A stretch of DNA of 64,000 nt, from the NCBI RefSeq assembly GCF_018612875.1, contig NZ_JAGGRI010000016.1:19643-83642 (forward strand), in the 5' to 3' direction. The notes below the pieces were generated by a model that saw only the letters and a list, made by a program, of their open reading frames with translations, was not told the DNA's origin and did no database searches. This DNA is from Lysobacter sp. ISL-50. GTDB lineage: Bacteria > Pseudomonadota > Gammaproteobacteria > Xanthomonadales > Xanthomonadaceae. The position numbers and the translations under genes are program-made. This document shows positions 26,117 to 39,600 of the stretch, one piece after another; within the stretch, counting starts at the first letter, position 1, and each line of letters opens with the position of its first letter.

Positions 26117-27118
26117 ATGAAACCCTGGACTGTGCGCGAACTCGCGCCGCAACCCGGCCGCCGCGTCGTCATCACCGGCGCCACCGGCGGCATCGGCCTG
26201 GAAACCGCGCTGGCGTTGGCCGGCGCCGATTTCGAGGTGATCGTCACCGGCCGCAACAACGACAAGGGCGAGATCGCCTTGCGCCGCATCCGCGATGCGC
26301 ATCCGCGCGCGCGGGTGCGCTACGAACACCTCGACCTCGCCAGCCTGGCCTCGGTGAAGCAGTTCGCCGAGCGTTACGCCGCGCAGCACGACAGCCTCGA
26401 TGTGTTGATCAACAACGCCGGCGTGATGACGCCGCCGCAGCGGCAGACCACCGCCGACGGCTTCGAACTGCAGTTCGGCACCAATTATCTGGGCCACTAC
26501 GCGCTGACCGCGCGGCTGCTGCCGCAGTTGCGCAAGGGCGCCGCGCCGCGCGTGGTCAACGTCAGCAGCCTGGCGCACAAGCTGCTGGCCGATATCCACT
26601 TCGACGATCTGCAATGGCAGCGCGGCTACAAACCGTGGCGGGCGTATGCGCAGTCGAAGCTGGCCATGCTCAGCTTCGCCTTCGAACTGCAGCGGCGCAG
26701 CGATGCCGGCGATTGGGGACTGATCGGCAACGGCGCCCATCCGGGCTATGCGCGCACCGATCTGATCGCCAACGGACCCGGCACCGATGCGTGGTACACG
26801 CGGCTGGGCGTGCGCTGGCTTCAACCCTGGACCAGCCACTCCGCCGCCAGCGGTGCGATGCCGACGGTCTACGCCGCGGCCGCGCCGCAGGCCAAGCGCG
26901 GCGGATACTACGGCCCCAGCGACATGTTCGAACAGAAAGGTCCGGTGGGCGAAGCCAGGATCGGCGCGCGAGCGCTCGATGAAGCCATCGCCGCGCGCCT
27001 GTGGGACGTTTCGGCCCGACTGACCGGAGTAAGCTGGCCGAGCACCTTGATCGACACCGCCGCGCCCGCGCGCACCGCGGCCGGCGGTGCGGATTGGAAT
27101 TCGGAGCGCACGGCATGA
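26117..27118 (+). CDS. Short-chain dehydrogenase/reductase, retinol dehydrogenase/WWOX-like subgroup
   Basis: A 333-residue SDR with TGATGGIG (20-27), NNAG after LDVLI, an INVSS-type strand (VVNVSSLAHK), YAQSK with catalytic Tyr/Lys and HPGYARTDL, which together are typical of the SDR subgroup related to retinol dehydrogenases. AAGGA precedes the ATG; the gene follows the first SDR by 24 bases and overlaps the next gene's start by 4 bases, so all three are one operon. Substrate unknown. Confidence 0.9.
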   Translation: MKPWTVRELAPQPGRRVVITGATGGIGLETALALAGADFEVIVTGRNNDKGEIALRRIRDAHPRARVRYEHLDLASLASVKQFAERYAAQHDSLDVLINNAGVMTPPQRQTTADGFELQFGTNYLGHYALTARLLPQLRKGAAPRVVNVSSLAHKLLADIHFDDLQWQRGYKPWRAYAQSKLAMLSFAFELQRRSDAGDWGLIGNGAHPGYARTDLIANGPGTDAWYTRLGVRWLQPWTSHSAASGAMPTVYAAAAPQAKRGGYYGPSDMFEQKGPVGEARIGARALDEAIAARLWDVSARLTGVSWPSTLIDTAAPARTAAGGADWNSERTA

Positions 27119-27798
27119 AGGTAGTGATCTTCGGCGCGACCGGCATGGTCGGGCAGGGCGTGTTGCGCGAGTGCCTGCTCGCGCCGGACGTCGAGCAGGT
27201 GCAGACCGTCGGCCGCAGCGCGACCGGCGGCGGCGAGGCCAAGCTGCGCGAAGTGGTGCACGCGGACTTCCTCGACTTCAGCGCGGTGGAAGAACAACTG
27301 CGCGGCTTCGACGCGTGTTTTTTCTGCCTGGGCGTGAGTTCTCTGGGCATGAACGAAGCCGACTACACCCGCATCACCCACGACTACACGATGGCGGCCG
27401 CGCGCACGCTGGCGAAGTTGAACCCGGGCATGGTCTTCACCTACGTCACCGGCGCCGGCACCGACAGCAGCGAGCAGGGCCGCACGATGTGGGCGCGGGT
27501 CAAGGGCCGCACCGAAAACGAGTTGCAAAGGCTCGGCTTCAAGGCGACGTATCTGTTCCGGCCCGGCGCGATCCTGCCCTTGCACGGGATCGAGCCGAAG
27601 GATTCCCGCCTGCGCACGCTGTACCGGTTGACCAGGCCGCTGTGGCGCATGGCGCGCGCGGCTTGGCCGAACCGGATCGCGAGCACGGAAACCATCGGCC
27701 TGGCGATGCTCGGCGTCGTGCGTCGCGGCGCGGCCAAGGCGATCGTCGATCCGCCCGATATCGAGGCGATCGCGCGTCGCGAACGCGGCGAGGGATAG
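27115..27798 (+). CDS. NAD(P)-binding atypical SDR (epimerase-like)
   Basis: A 227-residue protein starting MKVVIFGATGMVGQGVL, an NAD(P)-binding Rossmann motif (GATGMVG), followed by FFCLGVSS and VTGAGTDSSEQGRTMWARVKGRTEN. The ATG overlaps the previous stop as ATGA, so translation is coupled. The family is uncharacterised; it may be a redox partner or quinone-related reductase in the TetR-controlled operon. Confidence 0.87.
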   Translation: MKVVIFGATGMVGQGVLRECLLAPDVEQVQTVGRSATGGGEAKLREVVHADFLDFSAVEEQLRGFDACFFCLGVSSLGMNEADYTRITHDYTMAAARTLAKLNPGMVFTYVTGAGTDSSEQGRTMWARVKGRTENELQRLGFKATYLFRPGAILPLHGIEPKDSRLRTLYRLTRPLWRMARAAWPNRIASTETIGLAMLGVVRRGAAKAIVDPPDIEAIARRERGEG

Positions 27799-27978
27799 GG
27801 CGATCGCGGGTTCGCGCCCGCCGCGCCAGCGTTGCGCCGTGCGCTAGGCGCCATCCGCGCTGTGCAAGAATGAGCCGGCCGCGCCGCTTTCAGCCCAGGT
27901 TCGGTGCCCGCGCGCTTACATCGACCCCGCAGCGCCCGCGCATGCGTTGCAACCTACTCCATCCCAGGAGGTGCCCGC

Positions 27979-28548
27979 ATGTCATCCTCGATCCGCGCAC
28001 GGTGGCTGCCCGCCACGGCTTTGTTGCTTTCCTTCACAGTGAGCGCCTGCATGGCATCCGGCAGCAATCCTTCCGATCCGAAATCCGCCGCCGCCAAACC
28101 GGCCCCGGCGGCCGCGCCCGCCGCGGCGCAATCGCAACCGGCGCAGGCCGAGCAGGCGCCGCCGCAATACGCCCAGCCCGACGACGCTCAAGCCAGGCCG
28201 GGCCGCGCCCAGGTCGGCGCGCCGGTCGGCGCCGGGCCGTTCGCCCAGTTCATCGTCAAGTACCGCGACGGCACCGCGCCGCTGACGCAGGCCGGGGCGG
28301 TGCAGCCGCGCCTGGACCGCACCGCGAAGCAGGCCGGCCTGGCCAACAAGAGCGGCCTGAAGCTGACCTGGAAACACCGCATGGGCATCCACGCCGACGT
28401 GTTCGCCGTCAGCCCGGCGCTCGACCGCGCCGAAGCCGTGCGGTTGATGGAAACCTTCGCCAACGATCCGGATGTGCAGTTCATCGAGCCCGACAACCAC
28501 ATCTCGCTCGGTCCGATCATTCGCAGCCCGGAGCCGGTGGACAAATAA
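27979..28548 (+). CDS. Lipoprotein with stand-alone I9 (subtilisin propeptide-like) domain
   Basis: A 189-residue protein with a lipoprotein signal (LLLSFTVSAC, lipidated C24), an Ala/Pro/Gln-rich spacer at about 30-86, and at 88-174 a domain matching the propeptides of the local subtilases: QFIVKYRDGTAP, MGIHADVFAVSPALDRAEAVRLMETFANDPDVQFIEPDN. No catalytic domain follows. AGGAGG lies 7 bases before the ATG. It has its own terminator. Membrane-anchored I9 domains facing the periplasm could inhibit prematurely active subtilases or assist their folding; that role is inference. It sits between the operon of oxidoreductases and the metalloprotease gene. Confidence 0.88.
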   Translation: MSSSIRARWLPATALLLSFTVSACMASGSNPSDPKSAAAKPAPAAAPAAAQSQPAQAEQAPPQYAQPDDAQARPGRAQVGAPVGAGPFAQFIVKYRDGTAPLTQAGAVQPRLDRTAKQAGLANKSGLKLTWKHRMGIHADVFAVSPALDRAEAVRLMETFANDPDVQFIEPDNHISLGPIIRSPEPVDK

Positions 28549-28618
28549 GGCGCGATGTCGATTCGTTGATGCGCGACACAGAAACCGGCGGCCGGTGCGG
28601 CGCGGTGGACGACCTCAG

Positions 28619-28646
28619 GAACCCCGGCGAAAGCCGGGGTTTTTTC
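28619..28646 (+). terminator. Rho-independent terminator after the I9 lipoprotein
   Basis: Stem ACCCCGGC-GAAA-GCCGGGGT followed by TTTTT. Confidence 0.9.
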
Positions 28647-28994
28647 GTTGCGGCGCAATAAGACGATTTCTTCGGATTCCAGGCATTGCATGGAAGAAAG
28701 CGACACGGCGAAGGCAGATTTACGATGCATGACAAGCATCACGAACGTGGCTCTTCAATCGCCTCCGATGCCATTGCCGCTGCTTGCTTCGAGCCGCTAG
28801 CGTCGTGATGCGGGTGAGACGACGACCTCGACCCGCGAACGGATCTTCGCAAGGGCAGGGCACGCACGCTCATCGGTTCCATTCGCGCATCGAAGCTTCG
28901 ATGCACGGGCGGGTTTGCGTCAGCTCCACCCTCGAGGTCCGCTGAAGTCACCTTTCGGCCGCTTTGCGGCTTTCCACTCTCGGGGGTTTCAATC
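28647..28994. other. Upstream region of the metalloprotease gene
   Basis: No credible gene. It ends with a CGGGGGTTTCAATC leader directly before the ATG, like the leaders of subtilases 1 and 2. A promoter must lie here because a terminator precedes it. Confidence 0.45.
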
Positions 28995-30932
28995 ATGTCC
29001 AGCAAGTCTTCCGGCCGCTCGCGCGGTCTGAATGCGGCGCGCGCCGTCGTATTCGCATCGGGTATCGCGGCGCTGCCGGCGTTCGCCGCGCAGCCCTTGT
29101 TCATCGGCGACGCCGCGCCCGCGCGCGCCGCCACTGTGTCCGCGCAAGGCGCTTCCGCGCTCGGCCGCGCGCAAGCCCTGGCCGCCGCGCCGGCCACCGC
29201 ATCGCTGCAACTCAAGCGCGCCGACGCCAGCCTGGTCAGCGCCGACACGCGCGAGATCGAACTGCGCCTGGGCTCGCATCTGGTCAACGCCGTGCTCGAC
29301 AGCGCGCGCGACACCGGCCGCGGCAGCACCGTGTGGCTGGGCCATCTGCGCGAGAACGCGAAAGCCGCCGGCCACGACGCGCGCGAAGTGCGCCACGACG
29401 AACGCAACTCGGTCGCCCTGGTGCGCCGCGGCAACGGCGTCACCGGCAACGTGCGCGTGGACGGCCATCTGTATCGCATCCGCCCGCTCGCCGATGGCAG
29501 CCATGCGGTGATCGAGGTCGATGAAAGCCGCATGCCGCCGGATCACCCGGCCAATTACCGCGATTCCGACCTGCCGCAGATCGACATGCGCGCCGCCACC
29601 CGCGCCGCGATCAACGCCGTCGGCCCGAGCGCGATCGATCCGGGCGCCACCGCGACCATCCGCGTGCAGGTCGTGGCCACCAACCAGGCCATCGCCGCGT
29701 ACGGCGGCGACATGCAGGCGCTGGTCGAGCTGGCCGTGGCCGAGAGCAACCAGGGCTACACCAACTCCAATGTCGGCATCACGCTGGAACTGGCCAACTA
29801 CCGCACCGTCGAATACACCTCGGCCGGCGACGGCCACTTCACCGACGAAGACCGCTTCTCCGACCCCAGCGACGGCTACATGGACGACATCCATGCCAGT
29901 CGCGACGCCAACGCCGCCGACGTCAGCGTGCTGGTCATCGACGACGGCGGCAACTGCGGCCTGGCCCATTCGATCGGCTCGACCGCGGCCACCGCGTTCG
30001 CGACCGTGCATTACGACTGCGCCACCGGCTACTACAGCTTCGCGCACGAAATCGGCCACCTGCTGTCGGCGCGCCACGATCCGGCCGCCGATCCGACCAA
30101 CACGCCGTACGCCTACGGCCACGGTTATCGCTATGAACCGGCGGGCGGCGCCAAGTGGCGCACGATCATGGCCTACAACTGCAGCGGCGGCTGCCCGCGT
30201 CTGAACTACTGGTCGAACCCGGACGTGACCTACAACGGCGTGGCGATGGGCACGGCCGACAAGAACCACAACCAGCGCGTGCTGGTGCAGACCAAGGCCG
30301 CGATGGCCGCGTTCCGCGGCGCGCCGGGCGGCAACACCGCGCCGGTGGCCAACTTCAGCTCCAGCGCCAGCGGGTTGACGGTGAGCTTCACCGACAGCTC
30401 CAGCGACAGCGACGGCAGCATCGCCTCGCGCAGCTGGAACTTCGGCGACGGCACCACTTCGACCGCGACCCATCCGAGCAAGACCTACAGCGCGGCCGGC
30501 ACCTACACCGTCACCCTGACCGTCACCGACAACGGCGGCCTGACCCACACCAAGACCGCCTCGGTCACGGTCAGCGCCAGCGGTGTGCAGACCTACACCA
30601 ACGGCGCCGACGTCAACATCCCGGACAACAACGCGACCGGCGTGTCGAGCAGCATCGCCGTGTCGGGCCGTACCGGCAACGCGCCGAGCAATGCGCAGGT
30701 CGCGGTGACCATCGTGCATCCGTACAAGGGCGACCTGATCGTCGATCTGATCGCGCCGGACGGTTCGGTCTACAACATCCACAATCGCACCGGCGGCAGC
30801 GCCGACAACGTCAGCGGCACGTTCACCCTCAATCTGTCGAGCGAAGCGCTCAACGGCAGCTGGAAGCTGCGCGCCGCCGATCGCGCCTCCGCCGACGTCG
30901 GCAAGATCGACACCTGGAGCATCACCTTCTAA
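28995..30932 (+). CDS. Secreted reprolysin-like zinc metalloprotease with PKD and P domains
   Basis: A 645-residue precursor: signal peptide to about 31 (LPAFAA), propeptide to about 185 (TREIELRLGSHLV, GHLYRIRPLADGSHAVIEVDE), catalytic domain at about 195-440 with the metzincin motif HEIGHLLSARHD (H351, H355, H361 as zinc ligands) and Met-turn IMAY (391-394), PKD domain at about 447-527 ([16 protein letters not shown]), then a P domain at about 531-645 nearly identical to those of subtilases 1 and 2. M12B-like enzymes cleave proteins; specificity unknown. The C-terminal modules probably help folding, secretion or substrate binding. Confidence 0.93.
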   Translation: MSSKSSGRSRGLNAARAVVFASGIAALPAFAAQPLFIGDAAPARAATVSAQGASALGRAQALAAAPATASLQLKRADASLVSADTREIELRLGSHLVNAVLDSARDTGRGSTVWLGHLRENAKAAGHDAREVRHDERNSVALVRRGNGVTGNVRVDGHLYRIRPLADGSHAVIEVDESRMPPDHPANYRDSDLPQIDMRAATRAAINAVGPSAIDPGATATIRVQVVATNQAIAAYGGDMQALVELAVAESNQGYTNSNVGITLELANYRTVEYTSAGDGHFTDEDRFSDPSDGYMDDIHASRDANAADVSVLVIDDGGNCGLAHSIGSTAATAFATVHYDCATGYYSFAHEIGHLLSARHDPAADPTNTPYAYGHGYRYEPAGGAKWRTIMAYNCSGGCPRLNYWSNPDVTYNGVAMGTADKNHNQRVLVQTKAAMAAFRGAPGGNTAPVANFSSSASGLTVSFTDSSSDSDGSIASRSWNFGDGTTSTATHPSKTYSAAGTYTVTLTVTDNGGLTHTKTASVTVSASGVQTYTNGADVNIPDNNATGVSSSIAVSGRTGNAPSNAQVAVTIVHPYKGDLIVDLIAPDGSVYNIHNRTGGSADNVSGTFTLNLSSEALNGSWKLRAADRASADVGKIDTWSITF

Positions 30933-33224
<2,292 letters not shown>

Positions 33225-33291
33225 TCCAGGCGGGTCGTCGTCCGGGCGATCGCGTCGCGATGTCCGGATGAGGGCTGATATGTTGCAAGCA

Positions 33292-33322
33292 GAACCCCGG
33301 CTTCGGCCGGGGTTCTTTTTTT
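33292..33322 (+). terminator. Rho-independent terminator after lepB
   Basis: Stem GAACCCCGGC-TTCG-GCCGGGGTTC followed by seven T. Confidence 0.92.
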
Positions 33323-33349
33323 GATGTTCGCGTAGATGCTTGGGGCCTG

Positions 33350-33480
33350 TTGTGGGAGGGAGCTTTAGCCCCGATGCTCTTCGTGCAGATATCCATGTAT
33401 CTGCATTCACTAACCCTTGTGTTTGAAATTGCACGGCGACCTGACCGAACAGCATCGGGGCTAAAGCTCCCTCCCACAAC
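33350..33480. repeat. 131-bp element with terminal inverted repeats (copy 1)
   Basis: Begins TTGTGGGAGGGAGCTTTAGC and ends with its reverse complement; the inverted ends reach about 30 bases (through GCCCCGATGC). The inside has no open frame. A second copy lies at 33653-33783 in the same orientation. Confidence 0.8.
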
Positions 33481-33652
33481 AGACGCCGTGGCGCTCGCAC
33501 ACGGCTGGCAAGTCCGATATGGGATGGCATGTTTCCAAGCCGTGCATCGTCCGGATTTTCGTATAGCGATGGCCGGGTGAGGGGCGGTACGTTGCAAGCC
33601 GAACGTGGCCCCGCCGGTTTTTTCCATGTTCGCGCGGACGCTTCGAGGTCTG

Positions 33653-33783
33653 TTGTAGGAGGGAGCTTCAGCCCCGATGCTCTTCGTACAGATATCCATG
33701 CATCCGCATTCACTAAGCTTTGTGTCTGAAATCGCATCGCGACCTGCCCGAAAAGCATCGGGGCTAAAGCTCCCTCCCACAAC
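33653..33783. repeat. 131-bp element with terminal inverted repeats (copy 2)
   Basis: Same length and ends as copy 1, 303 bases downstream. Flanks also match (GTTGCAAGCCGAAC before, GCCGTGG...TCGCACAC after), so a unit of about 303 bases appears to be tandemly duplicated. Confidence 0.8.
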
Positions 33784-36372
<2,589 letters not shown>

Positions 36373-36395
36373 TCCACCGCGTTTGATCGACCGAA

Positions 36396-36426
36396 CGCCG
36401 CGGCCCAAAAAGCCGCGGCGTTTTTC
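36396..36426 (+). terminator. Rho-independent terminator after lepA
   Basis: Stem CGCCGCGGC-CCAAAAA-GCCGCGGCG followed by TTTTT. Confidence 0.92.
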
Positions 36427-36676
36427 CTGGGAAAGAGGCAGCGGCGATCAAGCCACGCGCGCCGCGGCCGCCGCCGCATCGCCCGCATCGACCGCGTTCG
36501 AAAGCGCGATTGCTTCGCGCATCGATCCTCGCCGCGTCGTTCTGCTGCGAACATCACGAAAGCGCCGCGTTCGCGCGCCCAGCGGTGCTTGTCAGTGCTT
36601 CGAACTCATCCGCAGCATGGATACCAGGCACGCCCCGCGTCGCTACCCACCGCACCGGTACATGGAGAGTTTCCCA

Positions 36677-38959
36677 ATGCGCTTCCAACACGCCGCGTTG
36701 CCGCTGTTGCTGGCTTTGTCCGCCAGCGCCGCGGCCGCCGATGAGCAACCCGTCTTCGTCACCGCCAAGTACGAAAATCCCGCGCAACTGCAGCGCATCG
36801 CCTCGCGCTTCCAGCATCTCAACGTCGATCGCCGGGCCAAGACGGTGCGCGTGGAGGCCCTGCCAGAAGACCTGGCCGCGCTGACCCGCGCCGGCTTCAA
36901 GTACGAAATCGATCAGGACGCCACCGCCAGGCTCCAGCGCCTGCAAAGCGCGCTGCAAAGTTCCTTGAACGGCGCCAAGAGCATTCCCGGTTTCACCTGC
37001 TTCCGCACGGTGGAAGAAACCTATTCCACGATGGACACGCTGGCGGCGAACAAGCCGAACCTGGCGCGCATCACCACCATCGGCCCGACCTGGCAGAAGA
37101 CCCAGAACGCCGGCACCGGCTACGACATGCGCGTGCTGCGGCTGAGCAACACCGCCACCGACACCGCGCTGCCGAACAAGCCCACGCTGGTGCTGTTCGG
37201 TTCGATCCACGCCCGCGAATACGCGCCGGCCGAACTGGTCACCCGTTTCGCCGAAGGCCTGGTCAACGGCTACGGCACCGATCCGGAAGCGACCTGGCTG
37301 CTCGACAACTTCGCCTTCCAACTGGTGCTGCAGGCCAATCCCGATGGCCGCAAGAAGGCCGAAGCGGGCGCTTCGTGGCGCAAGAACGTCAACAACAGCA
37401 ACGGCGGAAGCTGCAGCGCGAGCAGCTACGGCACCGATCTCAACCGCAATTTCCCGTATCACTGGAACACCGCCCCGGGCGGTTCCAGCGGCAATCAGTG
37501 CGCGGAGACTTATCGCGGCCCGACGCCGGCGTCGGACCCGGAAACGAAGAATCTGATGGGCCTGGTCGCCGGCACCCGCGGCAGCAACGGCGTCTACACC
37601 GGCGGCGTCTTCGCCGACCGCCGTCCCGACGACGTCAACACGGCCGCGCCCGACGATACGCAAGGCGTGTTCATCGATATCCACAGCGCCGCCGACCTGG
37701 TGCTGTGGTCGTGGGGCGACACCAGCAATCCCGCGCCGAACATGAGCGGTCTGCGCACGCTCGGCCGGCGCATGGCGTATTTCAACGGCTACTACCCGCA
37801 GCAGTCCGATGAGCTGTACGCCACCGACGGCACCACCGACGACACCATGTACGGTCTGCTCGGCGTGCCGGCCTATACGATCGAACTGGGCGGCAGTTTC
37901 TTCGAAAGCTGCAGCAGCTTCACCGGCACCACCTTGCCCAACAACCTCAAGACCCTGCGCTACGTCGCGCGCAGCCTGTGGGCGCCGTACACGCTGCCCA
38001 GCGGCCCGGATACCACGGTGGTCAACGTGTCCTCGGCCACGGTGCCGGCGGGTACGCCGGTGACGATCACCGCCAACATCAACGACAGCATCTTCAACCA
38101 GAGCAACGGCACCGAGGCGGTGCAGAACATCGCCTCGGCGCGCGCGTATCTGGACGCGCCGCCGTGGGCGAGCGGGGCGACGCCGATCGCGCTCAGCGCC
38201 AGCGACGGCAGCTTCAACAGCAGCAACGAGAACGTCACCGGCAGCATCTCCACCACCGGGCTCAGTCAGGGCCCGCACACGGTCTACGTGCAGGGCACCG
38301 ACGCCTCGGGCAAGCCGGGCACGCCGAACGCGGTGCGTTTCACCGTCGGCGGCACCGGCCCGGTCAACAATCCGCCGGTGGCGAATTTCACCTCCAGCGC
38401 CAGCGGCCTGAGCGTGAACTTCACCGACACCTCCACCGACGGCGACGGCACCATCGCCTCGCGCAGCTGGAACTTCGGCGACGGCACCACGTCCACCGCG
38501 GTCAATCCATCCAAGACCTACAGCGCGGCGGGCACCTACAGCGTCACCTTGACGGTGACCGACGACGACGGCGCCACCAACACCAAGACCGGTTCGGTCA
38601 TCGTCGGCACCAGCGGTTCGCAGACCTACACCAACGGCACCGATGTGGCCATCACCGACAACGCCACGGTGGAAAGTTCGATCACCGTGTCCGGCCGCAG
38701 CGGCAACGGTTTGCCGAGCACGCCGATCCAGGTCACGATCCATCACACCTACAAGAGCGACATCAAGGTCGATCTGGTGGCGCCGGATGGCACGGTCTAC
38801 AACATCCACAACCGCACCGGCGGCAGCGCCGATAACCTCATCGGCACCTTCAACAAGAATCTGTCGAGCGAGCCGCTCAACGGCGTGTGGAAGCTGCGAG
38901 TCAACGATAACGCGACCGGCGACGTCGGCCGGATCGATACCTGGAGCATCACGTTCTAA
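36677..38959 (+). CDS. Secreted M14 zinc carboxypeptidase with PKD and P domains
   Basis: A 760-residue precursor: signal peptide to about 21, propeptide-like region to about 105, M14 domain at about 110-430 with zinc ligands H178 and E181 (SIHAREYAP) and H336 (FIDIHSAADL), substrate-binding YGTDLNRNFP and catalytic E403 (YTIELGGSF). A beta-rich linker (about 440-560) precedes PKD (about 563-645) and P domain (about 647-760). GGAG lies 9 bases before the ATG at 36677; ATG 36662 is less likely. It would trim C-terminal residues from peptides made by the neighbouring endoproteases. Confidence 0.94.
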   Translation: MRFQHAALPLLLALSASAAAADEQPVFVTAKYENPAQLQRIASRFQHLNVDRRAKTVRVEALPEDLAALTRAGFKYEIDQDATARLQRLQSALQSSLNGAKSIPGFTCFRTVEETYSTMDTLAANKPNLARITTIGPTWQKTQNAGTGYDMRVLRLSNTATDTALPNKPTLVLFGSIHAREYAPAELVTRFAEGLVNGYGTDPEATWLLDNFAFQLVLQANPDGRKKAEAGASWRKNVNNSNGGSCSASSYGTDLNRNFPYHWNTAPGGSSGNQCAETYRGPTPASDPETKNLMGLVAGTRGSNGVYTGGVFADRRPDDVNTAAPDDTQGVFIDIHSAADLVLWSWGDTSNPAPNMSGLRTLGRRMAYFNGYYPQQSDELYATDGTTDDTMYGLLGVPAYTIELGGSFFESCSSFTGTTLPNNLKTLRYVARSLWAPYTLPSGPDTTVVNVSSATVPAGTPVTITANINDSIFNQSNGTEAVQNIASARAYLDAPPWASGATPIALSASDGSFNSSNENVTGSISTTGLSQGPHTVYVQGTDASGKPGTPNAVRFTVGGTGPVNNPPVANFTSSASGLSVNFTDTSTDGDGTIASRSWNFGDGTTSTAVNPSKTYSAAGTYSVTLTVTDDDGATNTKTGSVIVGTSGSQTYTNGTDVAITDNATVESSITVSGRSGNGLPSTPIQVTIHHTYKSDIKVDLVAPDGTVYNIHNRTGGSADNLIGTFNKNLSSEPLNGVWKLRVNDNATGDVGRIDTWSITF

Positions 38960-39023
38960 GGTGGTTCCGCTTTAGCCGAAGCAGTGGGCGCATGCCTCCC
39001 GTGATCGGCTGACGACGACAACG

Positions 39024-39056
39024 CGCCCCCGGCTTCGGCCGGGGGCGTTCGTTTTC
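39024..39056 (+). terminator. Rho-independent terminator after the carboxypeptidase
   Basis: Stem CGCCCCCGGC-TTCG-GCCGGGGGCG followed by TTCGTTTT. Confidence 0.88.
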
Positions 39057-39600
39057 GAGGGGGCGCGATCGCGCCGGCATCGCGAGCGTAGGCATGCGCA
39101 GGCTCCGTGGCTCACGAAGACTCACGCGATGCTATCGAAAACATGAGGCGATGCCGTCGCTTCCTGGAAAACCATCGGACTCTGCCGCGGCGCGGCCGCG
39201 AAAACCATCCACCGATCCGCGACGTGCGGCGCATCGCCGCATCGCGCGATGTGCATCGTGTTTCCAGTGCCGAAACCCTGAAAATTCAGGGTTTTTCGCG
39301 ACATCAACGTGCTGGTCCCCATGCGCGCTTATCCCGTAATCGTTTACTGCGCGGTTGCATGACTCAAGTCACGAACGCGAATGTGCGCTCGCACCGGTTG
39401 TCGCTTGTTGATGCGGTATCGCGCGATTAGGGTCTCACACCGGGCGCCTCGGATCTTTTTCCCCACGCACGTTTCGGCGCCGCTTTCACGCGCAGCTAGT
39501 CCTCCGGCGATCGCATCGCGCGGTCGTTTTTCCCATCACCCCGCGTCCTGGCGCCGATGCCGGAGCATCCGCCGACGACGCCGAACCTGGAGCGCCATTC
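39057..39600. other. Upstream region of the aminopeptidase gene, with a small hairpin
   Basis: No credible gene. A hairpin with a T-run, AAACCCTGAA-AATTCAGGGTTTTT at 39273-39296, could be a terminator or attenuator-like element. The stretch after it, about 39300-39440, is relatively AT-rich and may contain the promoter. Confidence 0.45.

Noticed and set aside
28739..29533. 264-residue Ser/Arg-rich minus-strand frame across the metalloprotease start
   Set aside because: Low-complexity RSS/TRTRRS translation overlapping the signal peptide and propeptide of a well supported gene.
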